Below, in pieces: positions 16,144-26,129 of a stretch of 64,000 nt of DNA. The first letter of the stretch is position 1; every line of letters starts with the position of its first letter. The DNA comes from an uncultured Acetatifactor sp. (GTDB lineage Bacteria > Bacillota > Clostridia > Lachnospirales > Lachnospiraceae): assembly GCA_910585015.1 (NCBI GenBank), contig CAJUCT010000026.1:1-64000 (forward strand), in the 5' to 3' direction. The notes under the pieces were generated by a model. It saw only the letters and a program-made list of their open reading frames with translations. It was not told the DNA's origin and searched no databases. Position numbers and translations under genes: made by a program.

Positions 16144-19100
16144 CTAATTCATTTCTTTTCGGTTTTCAATAGGTTTTGTTACGATTTTAACATTTTCTTC
16201 CCCAAAAATGGCACAAAGCCGCTGCTTTAACTCCCCGTCCGCGTGTACGCTGCGGTTGTCGGGCAGGATCTTCACAGATTTGGGATTCCTGATATAAATC
16301 ACCAGATGATCCTGTCCGTCCGAATCCGCAGTGGCCTCCAAAAGCTGCTGCTCTGCTTCCTGGTATGCCTCCATCGTAGGGAACTGAACCCATAGCCCCT
16401 CCGGCATACTGCTTATGCTGGTTCTGGGCTTTTCCCGGCGCGGCCCGCCAGTTCCTTCCTGCTGCGCTGTTTCCTGTTCCGATGGGGATTGGCCCTGAAG
16501 GGATCGCGAATGCTCCTGCTGCGTTACGCTCCCCCCATTGCCATTGCCCCCTTTAGCGCCATAACCCCCTCCTGAAAAAGTGCGGCCTCCCCGCCTTGGA
16601 AAAAGCTCGCCGCCTTTGGCCGCATCCTCGAAGCTGGCAATCTGCTCGCAGATCAGCTTGGCGTCCTTGTCCTCCTCCACAGAGATCCGCCCCCTGATAA
16701 AGAGCTTGGCGTCCTCCGTCAGCAGTGAGGAGTACTGCTCGTAATCCCTGGGAAAAATCACCACCTCCACACTGCCCACCAAGTCCTCTAAACTGATAAA
16801 AGCCATAACCTGGCTATTCCGGGTATATTTGATGGTTTTCTCGGCCACCATTCCGCCAATCACCGCCGGGGCTCTGTCCGGCACCGCCACCTGTCCCGTA
16901 TCCTCGTCCAGCGCAAAATCGCTGCTCCGCCATGTGGTATATTTCTGCAGCATGTCCTGATATTCCTCCAGGGGATGGCCGCTTACATAGATCCCCAGTA
17001 CTTCCTTCTCAAAGGCAAACATCATCTCCCTGGGATACTCGCCCACGTCCGGCATCCGGATATCAAACTCTTCCTTGTCCTCCTCGGCGGCAATATCAAA
17101 GAGGGTCATCTGCCCTGCCAGATTGTTCTTTTTGTCCTTTACTATATGATCCAGAATCTGCACATAGACGCTCATGCATTGCTTCCGGGTTCCCCCCAGA
17201 CTGTCCATGGCCCCCGCCTTAATAAAGTTCTCGATGGCCCGCTTGTTCACATCCTTGTCCGCTACCCTGGTGATGAAATCTTTCAGGTTGGTATAGGGCC
17301 CCCGCAGCCGTCTCTCCTCCACAATGGCTTCAATGATCGGCCGCCCCACGCTCTTGATGGCCGTCAGGGCATATCGGATATCGCCCCCGTCCACGGAGAA
17401 TCCCGCCTCTCCCTGATTGATATCCGGGGGCAGTATCCTGATCCCCATGTTCCGGCTGGCCAGGATATATTCGGACACCTTCCCCGGATTGTCGATAACC
17501 GAAGTCAACAGCGCCGCCATAAACTCCACGGGGTAATAATATTTCAGCCATGCCGTCTGCAATGTCACCACCGCGTAGCAGGCCGCATGGGATTTGTTAA
17601 AAGCATAGTTGGCAAAATCCATCATCTCGTCGAAGATCTGGTTGGCGGTCTTTTCGTCAATGCCTTTGGACAGACAGCCGGGCACCCCCTCCTGGGCGTT
17701 GCCGTGGACAAAATTCTCCCGCTCCTTCTCCATGACGGAATGTTTTTTCTTACTCATGGCCCGGCGCACCAGATCGCTGCGCCCCATGGTGTAGCCCCCC
17801 AGATCCCGAACGATCTGCATAACCTGCTCCTGATAGACCATACAGCCGTAGGTGTTCTTCAAAATCGGCTCCAGCGCAGGACAGGCATAGCTGGTTTCAC
17901 CGCCGCTGTTTTTGCCCTTGATATACTTGGGAATAAAATCCATGGGGCCGGGGCGGTACAGGGAAATTCCTGCCACGATATCCTCGAAATTCTGCGGGCG
18001 CAGTTCCTTCATGAAACTCTTCATTCCGCCGCTCTCCAGCTGGAAAATCCCCTCCGTGCGGCCTGTGCCGATATAGGCCAGCACCTTGGGATCGTTGAAG
18101 TCAATATGTTCCATATCCAGCCTGATCCCTCTGGTCTGCTCCACAAAGTTTACCGCATCCCGAATCACCGTCAGGTTCCGCAGCCCCAGGAAATCCATCT
18201 TTAAGAGCCCCAATTCCTCCAGAGGATCTTTGGTGTACTGGGTGGTGATGGAACCGTCGCCTCCTCTTGACAGAGGCACAAACTCGTCCGCCGCCTCAGG
18301 ACAGATCACCACCCCGGCGGCGTGCATACCGGTATTGCGGGGCAGCCCCTCCAGACGTCTGCACATGTCGATCAACTTGTGTACCTGCTCCTCGTCCCGG
18401 TACAGTTTGCCCAGATCCGGGCTTTTCTCCAGCGCCAGATCCAGCGTAATGTTCAGATCCCCCGGCACCAGCTTGGCGATGCTGTCCACATAGGCGTAGG
18501 GCAGACCCATGACCCGGCCCACGTCCCGGATCACGCCCTTGGCGCCCAGAGTGCCAAAGGTTACGATCTGCACCACTTTTTCCGGGCCATATTTCCGGCT
18601 CACATAATCTATGACATCCTGCCTTCCGTTGGGGCAGAAGTCAATATCAATATCCGGCATGGACACCCTCTCCGGGTTCAGGAAACGCTCAAACAGCAGA
18701 TTGTAGCGGATGGGATCAATATCCGTGATCTTCAGGCAGTAGGACACGATACTGCCGGCGGCGCTGCCCCGCCCCGGCCCCACCGGAATGTCATTTTTTT
18801 TGGCATAATGGATAAAGTCCCACACAATCAGGAAATAATCCACGAAGCCCATACTGTGGATCACGTCCAGTTCATAGTCCAGGCGCTCCTGCAGGGTCAT
18901 CCCCGTGTCCCCCGCCGGCCGGGAACCGTCCCCATAACGCTCCTTAAGGCCGTCGGCGCACAGCTTTTTCAGATAACTCCAGGAGTCATAGCCTTCCGGC
19001 ACCTCATAATGGGGCAGTTTTCGAACGCCGAACTCAATCTCCACATGGCATCTGTCCGCAATCCGCTGGGTGTTTTCCACCGCTTCCCAAGCGTAGGGGA

Positions 19101-19863
19101 ACAGTCCTTTCATCTCCTCCTCGCTCTTGACAAAATACTGGCCGCCCTCGTAGCGCATACGATCCTCGTCCGACAACTTTTTGCCCGTCTGCAGACACAG
19201 CAGGATATCGTGGGCTTCCACATCGGTCTCGTAGGTATAGTGTACATCGTTGGTGACTACCAGAGGAATCTCCATTTCCCGGCTCATGTTCATCAGTTCC
19301 ATGTTGACCCGCTTCTGTTCCGGGATACCATGGTCCTGCATCTCCAGAAAATAGTTGCCCTTGCCGAAACACGCCTCATATTTCCGGGCGCTTTTCCTGG
19401 CCTCCTCCAGCAGGCCTTTGGAAATATTGCGCTGCACCTCCCCGGCCAGACAGGCGGACAGGGCGATAAGTCCCTCGTGGTATTTCTGCAATACTTCCAT
19501 GTCCACACGGGGCTTGTAATAATACCCTTCCGTAAAGCCCTTGCTGACGATCTTCATCAGATTGGCATAACCGGTATTGTTCTCCGCCAGCAGCACCAGA
19601 TGATAATAGCGGTCCTCCCCGCCGGTGAGTTCCTTGTCAAAGCGGGAATTGGGAGCCACATACACCTCGCAGCCGATGACGGGATTGATCCCTGCCGCTT
19701 TGGCCTCCCGGTAGAATTCCAGCACCCCGTACATAACCCCGTGATCGGTGATGGCCGCACTGTCCATGCCCAGTTCTTTTACCCGCCTCACATACTCTTT
19801 GATCTTGTTGGAACCGTCCAGCAGGGAATACTCCGTGTGGACATGCAGATGTGCAAATGCCAT
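16144..19863 (-). CDS. dnaE: DNA polymerase III alpha subunit, DnaE type
   Basis: Replicative C-family polymerase subunit. The 1239-residue protein begins with a PHP domain (HLHVHTEYSLLDG, residues 5-17, with SAAITDHGVMYG), followed by the polymerase palm with catalytic PDIDIDF near residue 400, the GMHAAGVVI and PGPMDFIP blocks, a helix-hairpin-helix region, and an OB fold (AVIGGMVAEKTIKYTRNSQV). It lacks the exonuclease insertion of PolC. A Gly/Gln/Ser-rich low-complexity linker of about 70 residues (roughly 1085-1150) precedes a C-terminal extension, making it longer than the 1160-residue E. coli enzyme. The SD is AAGGAG. R2 repeats and pfkA follow. Confidence 0.96.
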   Translation of the reverse strand: MAFAHLHVHTEYSLLDGSNKIKEYVRRVKELGMDSAAITDHGVMYGVLEFYREAKAAGINPVIGCEVYVAPNSRFDKELTGGEDRYYHLVLLAENNTGYANLMKIVSKGFTEGYYYKPRVDMEVLQKYHEGLIALSACLAGEVQRNISKGLLEEARKSARKYEACFGKGNYFLEMQDHGIPEQKRVNMELMNMSREMEIPLVVTNDVHYTYETDVEAHDILLCLQTGKKLSDEDRMRYEGGQYFVKSEEEMKGLFPYAWEAVENTQRIADRCHVEIEFGVRKLPHYEVPEGYDSWSYLKKLCADGLKERYGDGSRPAGDTGMTLQERLDYELDVIHSMGFVDYFLIVWDFIHYAKKNDIPVGPGRGSAAGSIVSYCLKITDIDPIRYNLLFERFLNPERVSMPDIDIDFCPNGRQDVIDYVSRKYGPEKVVQIVTFGTLGAKGVIRDVGRVMGLPYAYVDSIAKLVPGDLNITLDLALEKSPDLGKLYRDEEQVHKLIDMCRRLEGLPRNTGMHAAGVVICPEAADEFVPLSRGGDGSITTQYTKDPLEELGLLKMDFLGLRNLTVIRDAVNFVEQTRGIRLDMEHIDFNDPKVLAYIGTGRTEGIFQLESGGMKSFMKELRPQNFEDIVAGISLYRPGPMDFIPKYIKGKNSGGETSYACPALEPILKNTYGCMVYQEQVMQIVRDLGGYTMGRSDLVRRAMSKKKHSVMEKERENFVHGNAQEGVPGCLSKGIDEKTANQIFDEMMDFANYAFNKSHAACYAVVTLQTAWLKYYYPVEFMAALLTSVIDNPGKVSEYILASRNMGIRILPPDINQGEAGFSVDGGDIRYALTAIKSVGRPIIEAIVEERRLRGPYTNLKDFITRVADKDVNKRAIENFIKAGAMDSLGGTRKQCMSVYVQILDHIVKDKKNNLAGQMTLFDIAAEEDKEEFDIRMPDVGEYPREMMFAFEKEVLGIYVSGHPLEEYQDMLQKYTTWRSSDFALDEDTGQVAVPDRAPAVIGGMVAEKTIKYTRNSQVMAFISLEDLVGSVEVVIFPRDYEQYSSLLTEDAKLFIRGRISVEEDKDAKLICEQIASFEDAAKGGELFPRRGGRTFSGGGYGAKGGNGNGGSVTQQEHSRSLQGQSPSEQETAQQEGTGGPRREKPRTSISSMPEGLWVQFPTMEAYQEAEQQLLEATADSDGQDHLVIYIRNPKSVKILPDNRSVHADGELKQRLCAIFGEENVKIVTKPIENRKEMN

Positions 19864-20155
19864 ATGCGCCTCTTCTCCTTATCCGCAGCCCTTTCGCCTC
19901 ATGCGCAGAGCATGTAAACTTTTTTATCCATTCTACCATCAAAAAAAGACCTGCACAAGCAGATAATTCTTTTCTGAACATAGAAAAAGCCATTGCGTCG
20001 GTAGATTATTTATTCTACTTTGCAACAGCTTCACTCCAAAATTTTCCGTTGACCGCTGAGATTTTCCAATTTCTGCACGACATATGCCGCAAAGTCGGGC
20101 AGCATATGCCATGCAGGAAGGAAAATCCAATCGGTCATGCGTATAATTTACCCTA
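19864..20155. other. Intergenic region between dnaE and metK
   Basis: About 290 bases with short open frames on both strands but no SD-supported gene, RNA or repeat that I can support. It must contain the dnaE promoter and the metK 3' end; no convincing terminator is visible. Confidence 0.4.
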
Positions 20156-21355
20156 TTACAGGTATTTCTTCAGCACATCCACCCTGTCCAGCTGTTCCCA
20201 GGGAAGATTTAAATCGTTGCGGCCAAAATGTCCGTAGGCCGCAGTCTGACGGTAGATGGGCCTGCGCAGATCCAGCATCTTGATAATACCTGCGGGGCGC
20301 AGATCGAAGTTCTCCCGAATGATCTCAACCAATTTCTCCTCCGACAGCTTCCCGGTCCCGAAGGTATCCACCATAATGGAAGTGGGATGCGCCACGCCTA
20401 TGGCATAGGACAGCTGGATCTCGCACTTGTCTGCCAGCCCGGCAGCCACTATGTTTTTGGCCACATATCTGGCCGCATAGGCTGCACTCCTGTCCACCTT
20501 GGTGCAGTCCTTGCCGGAGAAAGCGCCGCCGCCGTGACGGGCATAGCCGCCGTATGTATCCACGATGATCTTGCGCCCGGTAAGGCCGCTGTCGCCGTTG
20601 GGCCCGCCGATGACAAAGCGCCCGGTGGGATTGATGAAGAACTTGGTGTCGCCGTCAATCATTTCCTTGGGCAGAATCGGATCAAACACATATTTTTTGA
20701 TATCCGCATGGATTTGCTCCTGGGTCACTTTCTCGTCATGCTGGGTGGAAAGTACCACTGCCTCCAGACGGAAAGGCTTGCCGTTTTCGTCATACTCCAC
20801 CGATACCTGGCTCTTGCCGTCGGGACGCAGGTAGGGCAGTGTGCCGTCCTTGCGCACTTTGGTCAACTGCTGGGCCAGCTTGTGGGCCAGGGAGATGGGA
20901 TAGGGCATATACTCCTGGGTCTCGTTGGTGGCATAGCCGAACATCATGCCCTGATCGCCTGCGCCGATGGCATCCAGCTGAGCATCGTCCATCTGATTCT
21001 CGGCTCCCTGGCTCTTGGCTTCCAGAGCTTTGTCCACGCCCATGGCAATATCCGCAGACTGTTTGTCCAGAGCCACCATCACCGCGCAGGTGTTGCCGTC
21101 AAAGCCCTTCTCCGAAGAGTCGTAGCCGATCTCGGTGACGGTCTTGCGCACGATTCCCGCAATGTCGATATTGGCCTTGGTGGTGATTTCACCCATCACC
21201 AGCACAAAGCCGGTGTTGGTGCAGGTCTCACAGGCCACCCTGCTGTAGGGGTCCTGCTCCATCAGCGCATCCAGCACCGCGTCGGACACCGCATCGCAGA
21301 TCTTGTCGGGATGTCCCTCTGTTACCGATTCCGAAGTAAATAGATGTTTTTCCAT
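20156..21355 (-). CDS. metK: S-adenosylmethionine synthetase
   Basis: Makes S-adenosylmethionine from methionine and ATP. The 399-residue protein begins MEKHLFTSESVTEGHPDK, with the methionine-loop GHPDK at residues 14-18, then GAGDQGMMFGYA and the P-loop-like GGGAFSGKDCTKVDRSAAY. It is of normal length. The ATG at 21355 has AAGGAGG six bases upstream. Expression is controlled by a SAM-I riboswitch and terminator at 21396-21543, so the product represses its own synthesis. Confidence 0.97.
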   Translation of the reverse strand: MEKHLFTSESVTEGHPDKICDAVSDAVLDALMEQDPYSRVACETCTNTGFVLVMGEITTKANIDIAGIVRKTVTEIGYDSSEKGFDGNTCAVMVALDKQSADIAMGVDKALEAKSQGAENQMDDAQLDAIGAGDQGMMFGYATNETQEYMPYPISLAHKLAQQLTKVRKDGTLPYLRPDGKSQVSVEYDENGKPFRLEAVVLSTQHDEKVTQEQIHADIKKYVFDPILPKEMIDGDTKFFINPTGRFVIGGPNGDSGLTGRKIIVDTYGGYARHGGGAFSGKDCTKVDRSAAYAARYVAKNIVAAGLADKCEIQLSYAIGVAHPTSIMVDTFGTGKLSEEKLVEIIRENFDLRPAGIIKMLDLRRPIYRQTAAYGHFGRNDLNLPWEQLDRVDVLKKYL

Positions 21356-21395
21356 ATTAGCCTCCTTATTTGAGTTTCGCCGCTTCCAGAGCAGC

Positions 21396-21423
21396 AAAAA
21401 AGTCCGCTCACAAAAAGCGGACT
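21396..21423 (-). terminator. Riboswitch-controlled terminator of metK
   Basis: AGTCCGCT-TTTTGTG-AGCGGACT followed on the minus strand by TTTTTT, between the SAM aptamer and the metK SD. It is the expression platform of the riboswitch. Confidence 0.9.
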
Positions 21424-21442
21424 CGAATCTCTGGTTCTTATC

Positions 21443-21543
21443 CTCTTATTGTTCAAGTACTACTCGCTCAGGTTGGCACCTTCCGTCACCGGGGTTGCCG
21501 TGGCTTCACAGATCCTATGTATCTCCACCACTCTGAATAAGAG
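21443..21543 (-). promoter_or_regulatory. SAM-I (S-box) riboswitch aptamer
   Basis: The minus strand opens with CTCTTATTCAGAGTGGTGGA and has the core segments AAGCCACGGCAACC and AAGGTGCCAACCTG, ending with AATAAGAG, which closes helix P1 with the first bases. These are the conserved S-box features. Binding of SAM should favour the terminator at 21396-21423 and reduce metK expression. Confidence 0.93.
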
Positions 21544-21572
21544 AAAAATCTATGCAATTTCTTTATATTGAC

Positions 21573-21601
21573 ACAATACACCTTATATATGCATTTGTCA
21601 A
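21573..21601 (-). promoter_or_regulatory. Promoter of metK
   Basis: TTGACA at 21601-21596, a 17-base spacer and TATTGT at 21578-21573. The -35 box overlaps the stop codon of murA. Confidence 0.75.
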
Positions 21602-22890
21602 CCCACTTTCAACTTAAATTTCTGTATATCCCTGTCGGAATTTACCAGTTCAATCTGCGCCCCAAGAGCCTGGAGCTTTAAATGGAAATCCTCATAGCCT
21701 CTGGCAATATAGTGGATCTCATCCACCGTGGTAAACCCCTCGGCGGCCAGTCCGGCAACTACCAGAGCCGCACCGGCCCGCAGATCCGGCGCCGAAAGGC
21801 TGGCGCCCGTATACCGCCCCACCCCGTTGATGATGGCTGTGGTGCCCTCCACCTTGATATCGGCACCCATACGGGTAAGTTCATCTACATATTTAAAGCG
21901 ATTCTCAAAAATAGTATCCGTCACAATGCTGGTGCCAGTGGACAGGCCCAGCGCCACCGTGATCTGTGGCTGCATATCCGTAGGGAAACCGGGATAAGGC
22001 AAAGTCTTTACATGGGTATGCTTCAATGGCTTGGAACACACCACGCGCATGGCGTCATCGGACTCCTCAATCTCACAGCCAATCTCAAGAAGCTTGGCCG
22101 TGATGGACTCCAGATGCTTGGGTATCACATTTTTCACCGTGATATCTCCCTTGGTCAGCGCCGCCGCAAACATAAAGGTGCCCGCCTCAATCTGATCCGG
22201 AATAATGGTGTACTCCGTCCCGTGGAGCCTGCTCACACCCTTGATTCTTATCACATCTGTACCGGCCCCTTTAATTTTGGCCCCCATACTGTTTAAAAAG
22301 TTGGCCAAATCCACCACATGCGGTTCTTTTGCCGCATTTTCTATGATGGTCTGCCCCTCGGCCATAGATGCCGCCATCATTACGTTGATGGTTGCCCCCA
22401 CACTGACGCAGTCCATATAAATATGGCTTCCCACCAGCTTCTCCGCCTTGGTCTTGATCAGACCATGCTCAATCCACACATCCGCCCCCAGCGCCTTGAA
22501 TCCCTTGATATGCTGGTCGATGGCCCTGCAGCCGATATCACAGCCGCCGGGCAGCGCCACCTCCGCCTGCTTGTACTTGCCCAGCAGAGCGCCGATCAGG
22601 TAATAGGAGGCCCTGATCTTCTTGATATTTTCGTCTTCCACCACCAGGCTGCTTATCTGGGCAGCATTCAGCGTCACGCTGTGCCTGCCGGTGCGCTTCT
22701 CCAGCACTCCGATGCCCTGCATGGCCTTAAGCAGCACATTGGTATCTCTCACATCCGGCAGATTGTCTATATATACGGTCTCATCGGTCATCACGGAGGC
22801 AGCAAGAATAGGGAGCGCCGCATTTTTGGCTCCCCCTATCTCAACCTCGCCCACCAATGGATTACCGCCTTTTATTGCGTATTGTTCCAT
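21598..22890 (-). CDS. murA: UDP-N-acetylglucosamine 1-carboxyvinyltransferase
   Basis: First committed step of peptidoglycan synthesis: transfer of enolpyruvate from PEP to UDP-GlcNAc. The 430-residue protein has GGAKNAALPILAA with the Lys-Asn substrate pair at residues 21-22, the active loop PGGCDIGCRAID containing the catalytic Cys (a fosfomycin-type target), and the FPTDMQPQ motif near residue 300. A GAGG SD precedes the ATG. It has its own promoter and a leader of about 165 bases. metK lies downstream but has a separate promoter. Confidence 0.96.
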   Translation of the reverse strand: MEQYAIKGGNPLVGEVEIGGAKNAALPILAASVMTDETVYIDNLPDVRDTNVLLKAMQGIGVLEKRTGRHSVTLNAAQISSLVVEDENIKKIRASYYLIGALLGKYKQAEVALPGGCDIGCRAIDQHIKGFKALGADVWIEHGLIKTKAEKLVGSHIYMDCVSVGATINVMMAASMAEGQTIIENAAKEPHVVDLANFLNSMGAKIKGAGTDVIRIKGVSRLHGTEYTIIPDQIEAGTFMFAAALTKGDITVKNVIPKHLESITAKLLEIGCEIEESDDAMRVVCSKPLKHTHVKTLPYPGFPTDMQPQITVALGLSTGTSIVTDTIFENRFKYVDELTRMGADIKVEGTTAIINGVGRYTGASLSAPDLRAGAALVVAGLAAEGFTTVDEIHYIARGYEDFHLKLQALGAQIELVNSDRDIQKFKLKVG

Positions 22891-23060
22891 CTCGTATACC
22901 TCATACAGATTTATATAAAAGAATAAATATCACATTAAAAATATCAGGTAACCACCCCTCAACAGGGTTTCCTCTTATCATAAACAAAACCGTAAAATCA
23001 TAATTCCACAAATCCAAGCGCCCCCTCCCGTACGGGAGTCAAACGCAAAACACTTAACCT

Positions 23061-23088
23061 ATTATACCATAAAATTCCTGTTTGTAAA
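23061..23088 (-). promoter_or_regulatory. Promoter of murA
   Basis: TTTACA at 23088-23083 and a perfect TATAAT at 23066-23061, with a 16-base spacer. The resulting leader of about 165 bases contains a perfect palindrome CTCCCGTACGGGAG at about 23025-23038 and a second weak hairpin; no known riboswitch was recognised in it. Confidence 0.75.
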
Positions 23089-23146
23089 ACGGAACGTTCG
23101 TTCCCCACCATCCCACCGATTTCTGCAGGAATTATGGCCAGGTTTA

Positions 23147-24742
23147 CTATCGTAAATAGTTCATCGGATTAACCTGCTTGCCCCCTATCAGGATCTCGAA
23201 GTGCAAGTGAGGGCCCGACGTGATACCCGTGTTGCCGCTGAGAGCAATCCTCTGGCCCTGCTTCACGTAGTCACCGACTTTCACCAGTATTTTGGACAGA
23301 TGGGCATACCGGGTCTGTCTGCCGTCCTCATGGTCAATATATACCACATAGCCGTAACCGCTGCCCCAGCCTGCCTTGGATACCCGGCCGCCGCAGGAAG
23401 CCACAACGGTGGTGCCCACAGGGGTGGCCCAATCCTGGCCCTTGTGGTAAGTGCTGGCCCCCTTGGTAGGCGCTTTCCGTCTGCCGAATCCAGAGGATGA
23501 TCTGCCGCCGGAGATAGGCTTGATATAAGTGGGCGGCACTTTGGTTCCCCGCTCCACAATCTTGGCCACAGCCACCATGACCACATCTTCCTTCAAAATC
23601 TCCCTCTGGGTAAGCGTGTCATTCTCATAGTTCTCCTGGGCTACCACCCTTCGGAAGCCCGCGTGGGGCTGCTGAATCACATTGGTCTGGGTGGTGAACC
23701 AGTCATCCCTGTCAATATATTCTACCGGCGCGTCATAGATTTCCTCATAGTAGTTGACTTCCACACGTTCCATTGTGACCTTTGGCTCCGGAACCGTGAT
23801 GATCAGCTGCTGGCCTGCCCGGATCGTGGTGTTGATAGTCTCCAGGCTGTCATTCATGGCAACAATATCATCCATGGGGATATTTACCTTGAGGGCAATC
23901 TCCGAGAGGGTATCCCCCCGCTGCACTTCGTAGGTTCCCACGGTCTCCTGCTCCATAGTCAATTCCTCAATGGCCTTATCCAGAGGTTGCAGCTGGCTCT
24001 GGGGCAGGTATGCCTCCACAATCTCCACCTTCTCGGCAAAATGCATGGACATGATCCCCAGATCATAGTCCTCAAAGTCCTTCTCTTCCTTTTCAACATC
24101 CTGGGCAAAAAAATCCGTCAGCTGAGCCTGAATGCCGGCTTCCGGAAAAAGCTGCTGCTCCTGCTGCTGCAGCTGCTCCTCCTGCTCTCTGGACTGACTC
24201 TGCCTGTCCACCGCATAGGCCGTAAGCACATTGAACAGCCGATTCTCATCCTGTACAATGTCCACACCGAATTTACCCTCGCCGTCATACTTACTGACCA
24301 CCGCCTGCAGCAGCTGCTCCATCTCCTCCACGGATGCCAGATTGACCATGTACTGATCCATTTTCAAGGTATAAGAACGGACACTGGTCTCCTGTATGCT
24401 GGCCTGCAGTGCCTGTCGGATATTGTTATAGACCTCCTGGGGATCATCCACATAACCGTACATGATCTCCTCCCCCACATAGGTCATCTCCACGTCCATC
24501 AGCACCAGATCGTCCGCAGGAGTGGCAATCTCCCGTCTCGCCTCCCAAAGCATATTCTCCGCGTCCTCCGGCTGTGCCACGCTGCCTACCCGGACGCCGT
24601 TTATAAATATGTGGAAAAGGTTGTCCCCTGTGCTCTCCAGCTTCACATACCCCTGCATAAATAACAGGCATATAAACAGTATCAACAGATTCCACTTTAT
24701 ATATGTACACTTTAATATTTTTCTATATTTTGTAATTTTCAT
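23147..24742 (-). CDS. Membrane-anchored M23 peptidase with LysM and G5 domains
   Basis: Cell-envelope endopeptidase acting on peptidoglycan cross-links. The 531-residue protein has an N-terminal signal anchor (LLILFICLLFMQGY), a long helical region with a Gln/Glu-rich stretch near residue 200, a LysM domain (YEVQRGDTLSEIALKVNIPM, about residues 270-318), a G5 domain (about 325-400) and a C-terminal LytM domain. The metal ligands are visible as HKGQD and HLHFE; the final His-x-His pair is intact. An AAGAGG SD precedes the ATG. It stands alone between murA and the divergent dinB. Confidence 0.92.
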   Translation of the reverse strand: MKITKYRKILKCTYIKWNLLILFICLLFMQGYVKLESTGDNLFHIFINGVRVGSVAQPEDAENMLWEARREIATPADDLVLMDVEMTYVGEEIMYGYVDDPQEVYNNIRQALQASIQETSVRSYTLKMDQYMVNLASVEEMEQLLQAVVSKYDGEGKFGVDIVQDENRLFNVLTAYAVDRQSQSREQEEQLQQQEQQLFPEAGIQAQLTDFFAQDVEKEEKDFEDYDLGIMSMHFAEKVEIVEAYLPQSQLQPLDKAIEELTMEQETVGTYEVQRGDTLSEIALKVNIPMDDIVAMNDSLETINTTIRAGQQLIITVPEPKVTMERVEVNYYEEIYDAPVEYIDRDDWFTTQTNVIQQPHAGFRRVVAQENYENDTLTQREILKEDVVMVAVAKIVERGTKVPPTYIKPISGGRSSSGFGRRKAPTKGASTYHKGQDWATPVGTTVVASCGGRVSKAGWGSGYGYVVYIDHEDGRQTRYAHLSKILVKVGDYVKQGQRIALSGNTGITSGPHLHFEILIGGKQVNPMNYLR

Positions 24743-24806
24743 CTAAAGCCTCTTGTTTTCTCCAGCGGTATCATAACTTTATATATCATACCAACTTTGA
24801 TTTTAG

Positions 24807-24836
24807 TTGTAAAGAACTTCTTGTCTGGTGTATACT
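24807..24836 (+). promoter_or_regulatory. Promoter of dinB
   Basis: TTGTAA at 24807-24812, an 18-base spacer and TATACT at 24831-24836, 33 bases before the start. No LexA-type operator was recognised. Confidence 0.65.
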
Positions 24837-24869
24837 AATCTTAAGAAATTTATTAACGAGGAGGACGCC

Positions 24870-26129
24870 ATGGACGAACGCATATTCTTTCATATTGATG
24901 TCAATTCCGCTTTTCTGAGTTGGACCGCGCTCTCCATGCTGCAGGAGGGCAGCGGAACGGATCTGCGCCTGATCCCCTCCATCGTAGGCGGCGATATGGC
25001 AAAGCGTCACGGTGTAGTTCTGGCCAAGTCCCTGCCCGCCAAAGCCTACGGGATTACCACCGGCGAACCTGTGATAAACGCCCTGCGCAAATGCCCGGGA
25101 CTGGTGACGGCTGCTCCGGACCATGCCATGTACCACCGGCGCAGCCAGGAACTGATGCTGCTTTTGTCCGGCATCTGCCCTGATATTGAACAGGTCAGTA
25201 TTGACGAATGCTATATGGATTATACCCCCATTGCAAAAAAATATACCGCCCCTGAGGAGGCGGCCCGGCAGATCAAGGATCTGGTGCGTGATACCCTGGG
25301 CTTTACGGTCAACGTGGGCATATCTGACCGCAAGGTACTGGCCAAGATGGCCTCCGACTTCAAAAAGCCCGACCTGGTCCATACTCTGTATGTCCGGGAA
25401 ATCCCTGATAAGATGTGGCCCCTGCCCGTGTCCTCCCTGTTTCTCTGCGGTCAGTCCAGTGTAGAAACCCTGCGCAAGCTGGGCATATTGACCATCGGCG
25501 ACCTGGCCCACGCCCGAAGGGATATCCTTGAGGCCCATCTAAAAAGCCATGGACTCACCCTGTGGCAGTATGCCAACGGGATAGATGACTCGGACATCAC
25601 ACCAAAGCCTGTGAAAATGAAAGGAGTGGGCAACTCCACCACCTTGCAGCGGGATGCCCTGACCCGGGAAGATGCTCAGCCCGTGTTATTGTCCCTGGCG
25701 GAATTCGTGGCCGGAAGGCTCAGAGCCTCCGGGGAACTGGCCGGCATGGTCAGCACTGAGATCAAATATGCCACCTTCCAGTCCGTGTCTCACCAGATGC
25801 AGCTGACCGTCCCCACCGCCTCCTCCCAGGCAATCTTTGAAACCGCCTGCAGACTATTTGACGAGTTGTGGAACGGACAACCCATACGTCTGCTGGGCAT
25901 CCGCACCTCCAAGCTGGTGCCGGAGACCGAGCCGGTACAGCTGAGCCTGTTCGACTACCAGCCTCCCGCCGCCAAAGACCCTGTCTGGGGAACTTCTCAG
26001 CCTGCTCCTGACAGAGAAAAGCAGCAGCGCCTGGACAAAGCCCTGGACGATCTCCGCAGCAAATACGGCAAGAACATTATAATGAGGGGAAGTCTCATGG
26101 ACGCCCCCTCTACCCCTTTTTCTTCCTGA
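24870..26129 (+). CDS. dinB: Y-family DNA polymerase IV
   Basis: Low-fidelity translesion polymerase. The 419-residue protein starts with the palm motif FFHIDVNSAFLSW containing the first catalytic Asp, has YGITTGEP and the second carboxylate motif SIDECYMDY (residues about 106-114), then the thumb helix-hairpin-helix (LGILTIGDLAHA) and the little-finger domain (GVGNSTTLQRDALTREDAQ). A beta-clamp-binding-like QLSLFD lies near residue 360. The ATG at 24870 has GAGGAGG upstream. Its 3' end overlaps the convergent flavoprotein gene by 20 bases. Confidence 0.93.
   Translation: MDERIFFHIDVNSAFLSWTALSMLQEGSGTDLRLIPSIVGGDMAKRHGVVLAKSLPAKAYGITTGEPVINALRKCPGLVTAAPDHAMYHRRSQELMLLLSGICPDIEQVSIDECYMDYTPIAKKYTAPEEAARQIKDLVRDTLGFTVNVGISDRKVLAKMASDFKKPDLVHTLYVREIPDKMWPLPVSSLFLCGQSSVETLRKLGILTIGDLAHARRDILEAHLKSHGLTLWQYANGIDDSDITPKPVKMKGVGNSTTLQRDALTREDAQPVLLSLAEFVAGRLRASGELAGMVSTEIKYATFQSVSHQMQLTVPTASSQAIFETACRLFDELWNGQPIRLLGIRTSKLVPETEPVQLSLFDYQPPAAKDPVWGTSQPAPDREKQQRLDKALDDLRSKYGKNIIMRGSLMDAPSTPFSS

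Noticed and set aside
18322..19917. 531-codon plus-strand open frame opposite dnaE
   Set aside because: It lies wholly within dnaE in antisense and shows the His/Leu/Gln-rich, motif-free composition expected of a shadow of a GC-rich gene; no SD or promoter.
19939..20130. 63-codon minus-strand open frame between dnaE and metK
   Set aside because: No SD, no recognisable motif, and the overlapping plus-strand frame looks equally good; treated as non-coding.
22891..23060. Known riboswitch in the murA leader
   Set aside because: The leader has palindromic stretches but no conserved core of a riboswitch class that I know.
24786..25538. 250-codon minus-strand open frame opposite dinB
   Set aside because: Antisense shadow of dinB with no SD.
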